In this document: piece after piece, positions 23,373 through 32,275 of the stretch
How positions within the stretch are numbered: the first letter of the stretch is position 1
Layout of the letters: every line of letters begins with the position of its first letter
NCBI GenBank assembly: GCA_002507565.1
Contig: MOXJ01000039.1
Span: forward strand, 1-32,521
Length of the DNA: 32,521 nt
From: Candidatus Reconcilbacillus cellulovorans
GTDB taxonomy: Bacteria > Bacillota > Bacilli > Paenibacillales > Reconciliibacillaceae
Direction: 5' to 3'
Made by a program: the position numbers and the translations under genes
Notes under the pieces: model-generated
Databases searched by the model: none
What the model was told of the DNA's origin: nothing
What the model saw: the letters and a program-made list of their open reading frames with translations, nothing else

Positions 23373-23753
23373 ATGGCCGGCGTATTCGTGCGAATCGCAT
23401 TTGTGTGGCTTTTGCTGTTCATGGCGCTTCAGCCGCTATTGGGGCATATCGACTATATGCTGTATGTCGTCGTAAAATCGAACGCCGAATATGCCGCGCA
23501 AAAAGCGGCTCCGGACGGGATGCTCACGGGTCCCGTCCGGGACGCCGTCATTCAAAACCTGACGGCGGTCGGATTCGACGAAGATGATATTGTGATCACG
23601 ACGAACGCCAGCTATCCGCTCCCCAGGGGCGAAGAATTGGTGGTTCAGATTGAAGCGCCGCGCATTCCGATGTTTATCATGAATTTCAGCAATGAGCAGC
23701 TCCCGACGCATTACTTCGGAAAAGCCTATATCACGAGTGAGTACATACCGTGA
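23373..23753 (+). CDS. TadE-like pseudopilin / DUF4320-like protein
   Basis: The product is about 126 residues. One N-terminal hydrophobic helix (FVRIAFVWLLLFMALQPLLG) is followed by a tail that begins LYVVVKSNAEYAAQKAA and continues with alternating strands (DDIVITTNASYPL, LVVQIEAPRIPMF). This is the layout of TadE and DUF4320 pseudopilins of Gram-positive Tad systems. ATG 23373 is preferred because GGTGG lies near it; GTG 23364 in the same frame is possible. It directly follows the two tiny genes and precedes another such protein. Confidence 0.7.
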   Translation: MAGVFVRIAFVWLLLFMALQPLLGHIDYMLYVVVKSNAEYAAQKAAPDGMLTGPVRDAVIQNLTAVGFDEDDIVITTNASYPLPRGEELVVQIEAPRIPMFIMNFSNEQLPTHYFGKAYITSEYIP

Positions 23754-23771
23754 TAGAAGGCAGGGGATGAG

Positions 23772-24257
23772 ATGGATAAGCTCTTTTATCTGATTGCAAT
23801 TGTCTTCATGTTTTGTACGTGTTGGGTGTTGCAAGAAGAAAACCAATTATGGGACCAGCAGCGCCAGATCTTGAAAGCAGCGAACAACAAAGCGGTTCAC
23901 GCTTCTCTTTTTCCTGTAGAGTCACTGAATGCAGGAACGATCCTGATTCCAGAAAACGCGGCTTTTCAAGCCTACAAAGAGGTTCTGGAAGAAAACCTGG
24001 GGCTGGATGAAATGCTGCAGCCCAAACCGGGGAGCCCGGTCTTGTCGCAGATTCGCATCCTTCATTTTGAAGTGATCGATGAACATTCCGGAAGACAGTT
24101 CCCTTTTCTGTATGAAAACAGCGAATACCACTTGGCGAAATATCTTCGCGGGCCAGCTGTGGTCGCGGTTATCGAAATGGATTTCCCGCGAATCCAAACG
24201 TTCCAATTTACAATTCGTGTTCCTTCGATCTATGAATATGCACGGGCAGATATCTGA
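23772..24257 (+). CDS. TadE/TadF-like membrane-anchored protein
   Basis: The 161-residue protein has one N-terminal membrane helix (FYLIAIVFMFCTCWVLQ at about 5-21), then a mostly soluble domain (EENQLWDQQRQILKAANNKA, then strand-rich). It resembles TadE/TadF pseudopilins, and the C-terminal part RIQTFQFTIRVPSIYEYARA fits their end. The start ATG 23772 has GGGGATGAG just upstream. It is the last gene of the Tad-like operon; structured repeat copy 2 follows within 30 bases of its stop. Confidence 0.65.
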   Translation: MDKLFYLIAIVFMFCTCWVLQEENQLWDQQRQILKAANNKAVHASLFPVESLNAGTILIPENAAFQAYKEVLEENLGLDEMLQPKPGSPVLSQIRILHFEVIDEHSGRQFPFLYENSEYHLAKYLRGPAVVAVIEMDFPRIQTFQFTIRVPSIYEYARADI

Positions 24258-24283
24258 TGGTTGCCTTTCGCCGACGCGAAAGC

Positions 24284-24506
24284 CGCGGCCCTCGTTTTAT
24301 GTCTCAGCCGCCTTGCGTCTCAGCGTACCACAGCCCTCCGGCCAGGCAAGGGTTCGCTTTACGCCGCTGCGGCATATCCTCCCGGCTTTGCCGGTCCGGT
24401 ATATCCTCGCGCCCTTGCCTGGCCGAGCCATCTACCCCCGAGCACGCCGACAAGCGGCGCGCGATGTGGTCCGGCTGAGCCACGGCGGCAGCCACACCGG
24501 GCCGCA
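24284..24506. repeat. Structured GC-rich dispersed repeat, copy 2
   Basis: This copy shares its core with copy 1, including the 14-bp outer stem (24339-24352 with 24412-24425). Two modules differ. The left hairpin GTAAAGCCTTGCGGCC of copy 1 is replaced by TTCGCTTTACG. A further stretch of about 22 bases (CGATGTGGTCCGGCTGAGCC, stem GTGG/CCAC) is inserted at 24461-24482 before GGCGGCAGCCACACCGGGCC, which both copies share. The copy begins after the last Tad-like gene and may also end its transcript. Confidence 0.8.
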
Positions 24507-24515
24507 CATTCAATT

Positions 24516-24575
24516 CCTGCTTTCCAGGGGAGGGATGGTCGGAAGCAGGAAGGGAGCTTTCCCTTCACCATTTTA
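24516..24575 (+). other. Hairpin pair upstream of the small membrane protein
   Basis: CCTGCTTTCC (24516-24525) pairs, with one bulge, with GGAAGCAGG (24541-24549). Then GAAGGGA (24549-24555) pairs with TCCCTTC (24560-24566), followed by TTTT after five bases. This may be a weak terminator for the Tad-like operon or a leader structure for the next gene. Confidence 0.35.
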
Positions 24576-24595
24576 GGGGAGGGGAGGTGCTTGGG

Positions 24596-24778
24596 ATGAG
24601 AATGATGGATGCCGTATTGGCGGTCATTGGGGCATTCGTTCTTGTCGTATCCGGTATCAATCGCGTCTTAGATCAGATCATCCATACGCTTGAACGATTG
24701 CAGAAGATCCGAATCCGTATCAACCGGCTCAAAGAGCCGTTGAAAAGGAAAAAGGACTCCCCACCCCGCCAAAGGTAG
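24596..24778 (+). CDS. Small membrane protein, 60 aa
   Basis: ATG 24596 follows GGGGAGG (24581-24587) by eight bases. The 60-residue product has one membrane helix (about residues 4-24, DAVLAVIGAFVLVVSGINRV), then an amphipathic, strongly basic tail (LQKIRIRINRLKEPLKRKKD). The last part of the gene lies within terminator element A. Family and role are unknown; a membrane-anchored accessory of the Tad apparatus or the following exported proteins is possible. Confidence 0.6.
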   Translation: MRMMDAVLAVIGAFVLVVSGINRVLDQIIHTLERLQKIRIRINRLKEPLKRKKDSPPRQR

Positions 24779-24792
24779 AAGTCCTTTTCATC
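24747..24792 (+). terminator. Terminator-like hairpin, element A in reverse orientation
   Basis: AAAAGGACT (24750-24758) pairs with AGTCCTTTT (24780-24788). The stop codon of the preceding gene (24776-24778) is in the loop. The sequence on the minus strand matches 3389-3434 along nearly its whole length, so the same terminator-like element occurs twice in opposite orientations. A second hairpin, GGAGCGA/TCGCTCC (24800-24819), lies downstream. Confidence 0.6.
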
Positions 24793-24883
24793 ACGGGCTG
24801 GAGCGACTGGCTTCGCTCCTTCCCTTCCTACTTCTGATTATACCTTTCTGGATTTCAGGAATCAACAAAATGGAGGGATCTTT

Positions 24884-25804
24884 ATGTTCAAGAGACTGCT
24901 AATTATCGGTGTTGTTGGCGTTCTGTCGTTCTTTTCGATTGGGGCCGCGGCCGCCAATCAGACGACGCCCCGTCAGTTCAATCTGCCGATCAAGGTGCTG
25001 TACAATGCGCGGCAAATCGCAACCGACGTGCAGCCGGAAGCGAAAAACGGCGTCGTGTTCGTACCGTTCCGCGCTGTGGCAAATGCGCTTGGCGCGAAGC
25101 TCGACGTGACGCCGGACTGGAAGACGATTACGTTCGTGCGTGACGAGCGGAAAGTGACGATTACCCTGGGATCGAAGACGGCGTATGTCAACGGCCAAAA
25201 GAAGGAACTGCTTGTGGCGCCGTATGCAACGAAAGGCCGGACGATGGTGCCGACGCGGTTCGTCTCGGAACAACTCGGCGAGACGGTGGAATGGGACTCG
25301 GTGAGTCGGTATGTGTGGATTGGGAATAAGGATGTGCCGAAACAGGAGGAAGTGGGAGAAAAGCGTTCGTTTGATGAGTTTTTGCCGATGTATGGGGATC
25401 AAGTCGATATCATCAACCCATACGATTTTGCAAATGATGCCGTCTACATGTTTACCCAACAGCAGTTGCCGATACGTATAGTAAGCGGACATAGCGAAAA
25501 TATCATCTACCGCATTTGGGAAGATGAGCATAATGGCAAGCCTGTTTTCAAGGTGCATTATCGAGGCCCGCACATCGGCATCTATTTCTTGACAGATTCG
25601 AATCATCCAAGGTATCGGCATAACGTACAAGTTTGGAGGGTCAAGAACCCCGACGGCAGCTTCATCGGCACCTTCTCTTTGAGAGACAACTGGGATGAAA
25701 TCGGATTTGGCCTGAAAGACTGGGACAAGTTTGATTACAGCGACATTCGCTACATCGGATTAGTGACGGACAGTTTTAACATGCCGCTGCTGAAATACAG
25801 TTAA
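24884..25804 (+). CDS. Secreted stalk-domain (copper amine oxidase N-terminal-like) protein
   Basis: The 306-residue protein has a signal peptide (residues 1-24, ending GAAAA). A classic stalk domain spans about residues 35-145: VFVPFRAVANALGAKLDVTP, ITLGSKTAYVNG and TMVPTRFVSEQLGETVEWD. The C-terminal half (about 160-306) is a separate domain I do not recognise, rich in aromatic residues (FSLRDNWDEIGFGLKDWDKF). Stalk domains occur in cell-surface proteins of Paenibacillaceae and relatives. GGAGGG is eight bases before ATG 24884. The giant gene starts 19 bases after its stop, so the two are probably made together. Confidence 0.85.
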   Translation: MFKRLLIIGVVGVLSFFSIGAAAANQTTPRQFNLPIKVLYNARQIATDVQPEAKNGVVFVPFRAVANALGAKLDVTPDWKTITFVRDERKVTITLGSKTAYVNGQKKELLVAPYATKGRTMVPTRFVSEQLGETVEWDSVSRYVWIGNKDVPKQEEVGEKRSFDEFLPMYGDQVDIINPYDFANDAVYMFTQQQLPIRIVSGHSENIIYRIWEDEHNGKPVFKVHYRGPHIGIYFLTDSNHPRYRHNVQVWRVKNPDGSFIGTFSLRDNWDEIGFGLKDWDKFDYSDIRYIGLVTDSFNMPLLKYS

Positions 25805-25823
25805 GCATCAGGGGGGAAGCAGT

Positions 25824-28800
25824 GTGAAGCGTTTCCTGGCAAGCCTGCTCATCGCAATTATGATTGCAAGCACGCTTCTTGTGACGCCGCCGTTTGCCAA
25901 AGCAGAAGAAGATTCCGGAGGGAGTCTTCCGTCGATACCGGCTAATAAATTTGATGAGAACGCATCGCCCAACGAGTTTTACTTCGTGGGGTTGTTCTGG
26001 ATTCCGATCTGGGCAAATAACGCGGGCAAGTGGACACCATACAGACCTGGAGAAGACGCGGGGGGGGGGTATAACCCTTTCCCATACTCTTTCAATATTT
26101 TCGATCAGAAGGTAAAAGACGTGGAAGCCACTCCCTTTACCGCTGCTTACGTTCAATCTAATCCAACAAAATGGGAGGCCGTCTTTTACGAGTCCCGGTA
26201 TCGCCAATACTCTTGGACTGAATACAGAAACAAAGTATCTACCGAATTCAATGTAAAAATTATTAATGATACTTACGATGGTTCAACCGCGAAACTCGAT
26301 TTGCAATTGCTAAGCCCGTCTATGTTGAATGCACCAAGACCTGAAGAGACCGTTGCGCCCGGCGGCAACCCTGGCCATATTTACTATTTCTCAACGCTTT
26401 TGACCATCAAAGTGTACCCGCAGCTGATCGTCAAACACTTTACAACGGACGGGCAAACGCTGAACGACGTATTTCCGAATTGGGAAAAAGACTTGACCGT
26501 CGGCCAAACAAACAACATACCTGTACCGACTAATCCGCAGTATCGTTATGTCGGGTACAAGATCTCTCCTGCGGGGAATAATCCGAAAAGTGCGCATAAG
26601 TGCCAACCCCCGGATAATGCGAATAAGACGGAGGGGGGGATATATCTCGGTCAACCGCCGTCCATTACATTTGATGACAGCTTCAACAAGTGTATTGTGA
26701 ATTTGTACTACGAGAAAACATCGGACAAGCCAAACCTTGTAGCAGTTGACATTACGGCCAACGGTCCAATCGAAGTCGGCAAGCCTGCCAGCTTTACGGC
26801 CAAGTGGCGGCTGGATCACAAGAGTCTACTGCCGAACCAGTGCTACAACGTGAAGGTCATGGAAGGCGCGGCGAACCTGAAAATCGAGCGGTTCTGCGGC
26901 ACGCAGCAAGGTCAGCAGCTTACGATGAACTTCACCTACACGTTCACATCCACGGCGCAGAAAACGTTCCGACTCGTCGTAGACAGCGCCAATGAGCTTG
27001 CGGAAACGAACGAGGATGATAACCAACTGGTGAAGTCGTTCAAACCCGGAAGCGAGCCTCCGCCGCCGGTCAAAACGTTCACCGGGGATTTCGATGTGCT
27101 GCCGCCGGTGATTGATTATCGAGAGCCTTTTGCTTTGAAGCCGAAGAATTTTGTGTTCAACGGCTGTACCTATGACGGCCATCGTTACAAAATCGAACGG
27201 GATGGCCGGAGTAATTACACGTCATGGGCCAATGGAGAAAATGTGGTTCATTCGTACACGTACAGCACGTATCCTTCGGTGATCGCCGTCGGCACACATA
27301 CCATAACCCTGGAGATCCGGACGAAGGAATGCGGTACGAAGCAGCCGGCCACCCATACGCTTGTCGTGAACGGGCCGAGCAAAAACAGTCCGCCCTCATT
27401 CCAAGTTGCGTGGGTTTACCCCGGCACAAATGTTCCGGTAAAGCAAGTGTTCGAGGGCGAAGTATTGGATCTGATCTTTATTGAAGATCCGTCCGTACCG
27501 ACACCGTATGACCCGGACGGCGATCCGCTCATCTGGAAAGGTTTCGACTTCAGCGACAGCTCCGATTGGGCGAAAACGATCCCGGAAAACGCCTTTGAGC
27601 TTTACAACGGCTGGGGCAATATCAAGATGACCGCCGCCGGCACGCAGATTGCCAAAGGCACAATGTGCGACCCTTGGGGAGCCTGCGATACGCAAACCGC
27701 GGTGGTTCAGGTCGTAACCGAAGATCCGGTTCCGGTCATCACCGGGCCGAGAGAGGTTGTGGAGGACCGGCCGGTTACGCCGCCGATACACGGGGATTTC
27801 AGCTACAGTCCGGTTCCGGGACGCACGATCGACCACAGCCGCGACATCTGGACGAACCGCAAGACCGTGTATACGGAGCCGGGAACGGAGATCATCACGC
27901 TCGAAGTGTTCGACAACACCGGCCGCAAATCACGTGAGCCGGCGAAGCATTACTTGACGGTCAAGCCGGACTTGCCGCCTGTGCCTATGCTGGATTACAT
28001 CACGCCATCCATCCGGAATGTCGAGCTGACGCTTACGGATGAAAGCTACTCGCCGGACGGCGATAAAATTGTCGAGCGGCGGCTGACGTATCAATACGAT
28101 TCGAACAATGACGGCAATTTTGCTGGGGAAGCTGTTGTCACCTTGCCGCTGAACGCTCAGAACAAGGCCAAGTTCAAACCGCAGCGTGTCGGGAAGTACC
28201 GGTTTACCCTGTATGTGCGGGAAGATTGGGGGCGCGAGGCGTCGAAGACGTACGATCTGGAGATCGTGAACGATTCCCCGACCTTCGGGTTCAACGTCTC
28301 GTATGAGGAAACGGAGCCGCATGTTTCGCCGCTTGTCCCGCTGCCGGCAAGCAACCTGGTGAACAACAGCAACTGGCGGAACATGGACTTTACGACAAAC
28401 AACAAGCCGAAGGCATGGGGGGTAAATCCTTATACCGGCGCGCTGGCGCACACCCCGGAGAATCTTGGTGTAATAAATTACAGTGTTTTCACAACAGAGT
28501 ATCGTTCAAGCGAGCTTTATACCAATAACATTCTCCCAAGCAGCGGCGGTTTTGAAGTTAAACCGATGGGCCGTTACTATGCAGGAGTTGATGACATAAA
28601 AGAGGTCTTCTATATCACAAATGGTGAAAAGAGCTGTTTGGCTCTCAATCGCTACACTGGTGAAAAATATCTGATTACGGTATGCGGCTTTGGCAGCGAC
28701 CAGAAACATGCTCAGAATGAATGGATAACACGGGTTGACTATAAAAACAATTTCGTCTACACGATGACGATATCTGGCAGCTACAATCCTAACCCTGAGT

Positions 28801-31800
28801 TTAGACGCTATACGGTAGACGATTTCTTAAGAAAGGATGGAACCTACAACGCCGTTGTAGACGCAAAAACAGCAGGCTATGCACAGAAGAGGTACCAAAC
28901 CGGATCCATTACATTGAAGTTGGATCAAGCCAGCACCATGACTTCGTCGTATGGATACTTTGGTTGCACAAGTATCTACAGCGGTAACAGATTCTTAATC
29001 TTCGGCTGGGATGGCAGTTTGTTGTTTGAGGGCGATAATCAAAGTTGTCCTTTCCCCAACACAAATATTTCTTCGTTCAGGTACGATCATCTCGGTTATG
29101 ATCGTTTTGCGAATGCGATTTTTTATAGTGATGGACAAGTTGTGCGATTCAGTGGAAAGAATGCGAGTATGACCGTTATTGGTCGGGCACCCCAGAATCA
29201 CACTCCGGACATCTTCATGGAAGATGGCGTCCATTATTTTGATGGTTATTTCGTCTATCAATACCCGTCAGGAACTTATGCTCCAAGAGAGAATGTCCCG
29301 ATTAATTCCTACCGAGATCGAGCTTTAATGGAAAACTACTTGGATGTTCGTCGGGTTATTCATGACGCAGCGGGTTATCGGTACGGTGTTGTTCCCAAAA
29401 ATGGCCACCTATCCTTTGATGTTATTCGGGTTGGACGCGACGGAAAGACAGAGGTATTGGCAGCGAATCTTGATTCAGGTTGTTTTCACGATTGTAATTT
29501 GGGGGTTACCGGGTCTGCTGTAGTCGTACCAATGGTGGATGGATCGTTATTTGTCTTGCCATCAGGGACAGGCTTATATAAGTACATGTACATCCTCGAA
29601 CCGAAACAGAAGCAGGACGACAGCTTCCGCATCCTGGAATCGCTCCAACAGTTGGCGGGAGACAAGGATTCGTCGAATGTTGAACTGAATTTCCAAATTC
29701 GATTCAACACGGACATGAACCAGAATCTTTATTCCGGGTTCAGCTACAATATCCAGGATCGGCTGAATATGTACCGCGTGGAGTTAAATACCTGGCGGAT
29801 CCGGCTTGTAAAACTGGTGAACGGCCACAAGACGGTGCTCGCATCCGTTGATGTCAATGTGCCGCTTTCGGAACGGCAGACGGTGAAGATCAAACGGTAT
29901 GCGGACAAGCATATCATCTATTTCAACGGTGTGCCGGTCATTGATTTAACCGACAACACCTATACAGGCGGCACTTTCGGACCGTTCTCGGAAATTTTCA
30001 AAACCGAATTTTTCAACATGTCGTACCGCGATCTGTCAGAGCTTGGCGGGAAGAACCGGCTGCAGGGCGTTGGCATTGTCGGGGAACGGCTGCAATACAA
30101 CACGAACTATTCCGATCCTGAGAACGACCCGAGAATCACGGCCCGGACAAGCTGGACGTACAAACACGTTAATCCGAACAAATTCCTGGATGCAGGTGAC
30201 GGCAAGTCGGGGCTGTCGGCATATCACAACAAGACATATAATGCCGAGCAGCCGGTCATGGATAAAGTCGGGGTTTATGAATTGTCGGCTCAAACGATGG
30301 ACGATCCGCATCCGGAATATCTCTATCCGAGGAACGAGTTCGACAGCTACCGCAAGTCTTCCAATACGGCGACGCAGACAGTGATCATTCACCGCCGCCC
30401 GGTCAGCGATTTCGACTTGACGGTTGCCGCAAACGGCACAGTCGTATGGAACGACCGCTCCTATGACCCTGACCGCTGGCTGAGCGACACGAATTATTCG
30501 ACCGAGGCGACGGGCATTGATTACCGGGCGACGAGAGGGATTTTGCAGCGCAAATACTATTACATTTCACCATCCGGCGTCTTGTCCGAAACCAAGCTGG
30601 TGACGCCGACCGAAACCGGATGGTACACCGTAGGCATGGCGGTCAAGGATGAGTATGATGCCTGGAGCACGTACACCGAGAAAATGATCTATATCGGAAA
30701 GCTTCCGGCGCCGAATGATCCGCCGGTTGCCGCGTTTACGGCAACGCCTGCCACAACCTATCGCGGCGTGCCGGTGACCATTGATTCGCAATCGTGGGAC
30801 AAGGAAGACGGCGGACGTGAGAATCTCAAGCATACGTACTATCTCAAGAACCTAACGACTGGCGGACCTGAGACCGTAGCGAGCTCGGTAAGGACAACCT
30901 GGACCAAAACGTTTAGTACGCTCGGCACGTTCCAGCTCCGGCTGCTTGTGGAAGACAGTCTCGGCCAACCGGCTGAAGCGGTGCGGACTGTCACGATCGT
31001 CAACCGCAAGCCGCAGGCGAACGTGACGACGCCCGCCAGCGCGGACCCGGCCAAGCCGACGAAGTTTGATGTGCTGCGGCCGACGTTCGTGTGGACGTAC
31101 TCGGATGCTGACGGCGACGCGCAGACGCAATACCAGGTGCAGATTTATCGCACGAACGGCACGCTTGAACGCGACACCGGTGTAAGATCCGGTTCCGCGA
31201 AAAACTGGGCGCCGACCGTCGATCTGCCGGAGAGAGTGACGATGTACGTCCGGGTGCGGGTGCATGACGGTTATGATTGGAGCGATTGGAGCGCGCCGAA
31301 GTATTTCTACATCGAGACGAACCGGCCGCCAACCGGAGATTTTACCTGGACGCCGAACCCTGTTTATGAAGGGGATACGGTGAATTTCAAAGCCCAGGTT
31401 TCTGATCCGGACAACGATACGCTTACCGTAAGCTTTAAGATCACTTCGCCGTCCGGACAAGCTCAATCGTATAGTTATCAGGTTGCGCCGCCTTATACGA
31501 ACCAACCGGGGCCGAGCGTGGATATGCTCCTGGTCGGATCGTGGAGGGTAGAGATGACTGTCGATGACGGCAAGGCAGATCCGGTTATCGTAACCAAAAC
31601 GGTTGAAGTGCTGCCGCTCGGCATCACAGCTCAAGTAACTCATACGGACGAATGGAACAACAATCGAGCTGCCTTCAACAATTGGCTGAAAGAACAGTTA
31701 GATGCCGGGAAAATCACCCAAGCTCAATATAACGCTGATTATCGGCAAGACTCCGATTTTTGGGCAGGGGAGAGGTTCGTACTGAACGCACAAACGACGG

Positions 31801-32147
31801 TCATCCAACCGGGATCGAACGTAACAGCAACGGCCGTTTGGACGGAAGTACAAGGCAGCGCAATCCCAAGCAGCCCGCAGTCGCCCTGGTATCTGAAAAA
31901 TAATCTTCTGAACCGGCAGCTTACTGCGCGGAACAGCGCACGCAACGTATGGTACGGTGAGGTCAACGATCCGGGACAAGACTTGCCGAATGTAGACAAA
32001 AACATCAAGCTTGAGCAGCTGCATAATGGATACTTGGACTTCACGTTCTTCGTTCTGTATTCGAACGGCACGGTAAAGCAAACAACGGTTCGTGTGAACG
32101 TAAAGGACAAGTGGACAGATTTTTATCGGCTTCACCGGGTACAGTAA
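25824..32147 (+). CDS. Giant secreted multidomain PKD/CARDB surface protein, 2107 aa
   Basis: GTG 25824 begins a signal peptide (residues 1-27, cleavage likely after AKA). The order is: an unrecognised domain (about 30-290), a CARDB-like domain (303-406, with VDSANELAETNEDDNQLVKS), Ig/PKD-like domains (to about 850), an AT-richer propeller-like region (870-1255), a laminin-G-like sheet domain (1263-1406), a PKD domain (1630-1735), an FN3-like domain (1752-1830), a second PKD domain (1833-1930) and a C-terminal domain with WLKEQLDAGKITQAQYNADY (1945-2107). There is no LPxTG and no C-terminal membrane helix. Such proteins usually bind other cells or glycans. A run of ten G lies at codons 79-82. 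A strong terminator follows. Adhesin is the best guess; domain borders are approximate. Confidence 0.8.
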   Translation: MKRFLASLLIAIMIASTLLVTPPFAKAEEDSGGSLPSIPANKFDENASPNEFYFVGLFWIPIWANNAGKWTPYRPGEDAGGGYNPFPYSFNIFDQKVKDVEATPFTAAYVQSNPTKWEAVFYESRYRQYSWTEYRNKVSTEFNVKIINDTYDGSTAKLDLQLLSPSMLNAPRPEETVAPGGNPGHIYYFSTLLTIKVYPQLIVKHFTTDGQTLNDVFPNWEKDLTVGQTNNIPVPTNPQYRYVGYKISPAGNNPKSAHKCQPPDNANKTEGGIYLGQPPSITFDDSFNKCIVNLYYEKTSDKPNLVAVDITANGPIEVGKPASFTAKWRLDHKSLLPNQCYNVKVMEGAANLKIERFCGTQQGQQLTMNFTYTFTSTAQKTFRLVVDSANELAETNEDDNQLVKSFKPGSEPPPPVKTFTGDFDVLPPVIDYREPFALKPKNFVFNGCTYDGHRYKIERDGRSNYTSWANGENVVHSYTYSTYPSVIAVGTHTITLEIRTKECGTKQPATHTLVVNGPSKNSPPSFQVAWVYPGTNVPVKQVFEGEVLDLIFIEDPSVPTPYDPDGDPLIWKGFDFSDSSDWAKTIPENAFELYNGWGNIKMTAAGTQIAKGTMCDPWGACDTQTAVVQVVTEDPVPVITGPREVVEDRPVTPPIHGDFSYSPVPGRTIDHSRDIWTNRKTVYTEPGTEIITLEVFDNTGRKSREPAKHYLTVKPDLPPVPMLDYITPSIRNVELTLTDESYSPDGDKIVERRLTYQYDSNNDGNFAGEAVVTLPLNAQNKAKFKPQRVGKYRFTLYVREDWGREASKTYDLEIVNDSPTFGFNVSYEETEPHVSPLVPLPASNLVNNSNWRNMDFTTNNKPKAWGVNPYTGALAHTPENLGVINYSVFTTEYRSSELYTNNILPSSGGFEVKPMGRYYAGVDDIKEVFYITNGEKSCLALNRYTGEKYLITVCGFGSDQKHAQNEWITRVDYKNNFVYTMTISGSYNPNPEFRRYTVDDFLRKDGTYNAVVDAKTAGYAQKRYQTGSITLKLDQASTMTSSYGYFGCTSIYSGNRFLIFGWDGSLLFEGDNQSCPFPNTNISSFRYDHLGYDRFANAIFYSDGQVVRFSGKNASMTVIGRAPQNHTPDIFMEDGVHYFDGYFVYQYPSGTYAPRENVPINSYRDRALMENYLDVRRVIHDAAGYRYGVVPKNGHLSFDVIRVGRDGKTEVLAANLDSGCFHDCNLGVTGSAVVVPMVDGSLFVLPSGTGLYKYMYILEPKQKQDDSFRILESLQQLAGDKDSSNVELNFQIRFNTDMNQNLYSGFSYNIQDRLNMYRVELNTWRIRLVKLVNGHKTVLASVDVNVPLSERQTVKIKRYADKHIIYFNGVPVIDLTDNTYTGGTFGPFSEIFKTEFFNMSYRDLSELGGKNRLQGVGIVGERLQYNTNYSDPENDPRITARTSWTYKHVNPNKFLDAGDGKSGLSAYHNKTYNAEQPVMDKVGVYELSAQTMDDPHPEYLYPRNEFDSYRKSSNTATQTVIIHRRPVSDFDLTVAANGTVVWNDRSYDPDRWLSDTNYSTEATGIDYRATRGILQRKYYYISPSGVLSETKLVTPTETGWYTVGMAVKDEYDAWSTYTEKMIYIGKLPAPNDPPVAAFTATPATTYRGVPVTIDSQSWDKEDGGRENLKHTYYLKNLTTGGPETVASSVRTTWTKTFSTLGTFQLRLLVEDSLGQPAEAVRTVTIVNRKPQANVTTPASADPAKPTKFDVLRPTFVWTYSDADGDAQTQYQVQIYRTNGTLERDTGVRSGSAKNWAPTVDLPERVTMYVRVRVHDGYDWSDWSAPKYFYIETNRPPTGDFTWTPNPVYEGDTVNFKAQVSDPDNDTLTVSFKITSPSGQAQSYSYQVAPPYTNQPGPSVDMLLVGSWRVEMTVDDGKADPVIVTKTVEVLPLGITAQVTHTDEWNNNRAAFNNWLKEQLDAGKITQAQYNADYRQDSDFWAGERFVLNAQTTVIQPGSNVTATAVWTEVQGSAIPSSPQSPWYLKNNLLNRQLTARNSARNVWYGEVNDPGQDLPNVDKNIKLEQLHNGYLDFTFFVLYSNGTVKQTTVRVNVKDKWTDFYRLHRVQ
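26060..26069 (+). repeat. Ten-G homopolymer within the giant gene
   Basis: Ten consecutive G span codons 79-82 (GCG GGG GGG GGG). Loss or gain of one base would end the frame early, so slipped-strand changes could switch the surface protein on and off. A shorter run of seven G lies at 26633-26639. As written, the frame is open. Confidence 0.7.
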
Positions 32148-32157
32148 TCCCGTAATC

Positions 32158-32196
32158 GTCTCAGAAGCGCCAGAATCGCTTCTGGGACGTTTTTTT
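32158..32196 (+). terminator. Strong intrinsic terminator after the giant gene
   Basis: GTCTCAGAAGCG (32158-32169) pairs with CGCTTCTGGGAC (32177-32188) with a single T-G wobble, across a seven-base loop, followed by TTTTTTT at 32190-32196. Confidence 0.92.
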
Positions 32197-32275
32197 GATA
32201 AAAGGGGTTCATAATCATGATAGTTGGGATAAATGTCGTAGAAAAAAAAGACGAGAAGGGGCCTTTTCATCAATT

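Noticed and set aside
24257-24599. Several overlapping ORFs across repeat copy 2
   Set aside because: They follow the GC-rich repeat in all frames, have no ribosome sites, and contain no family signature.
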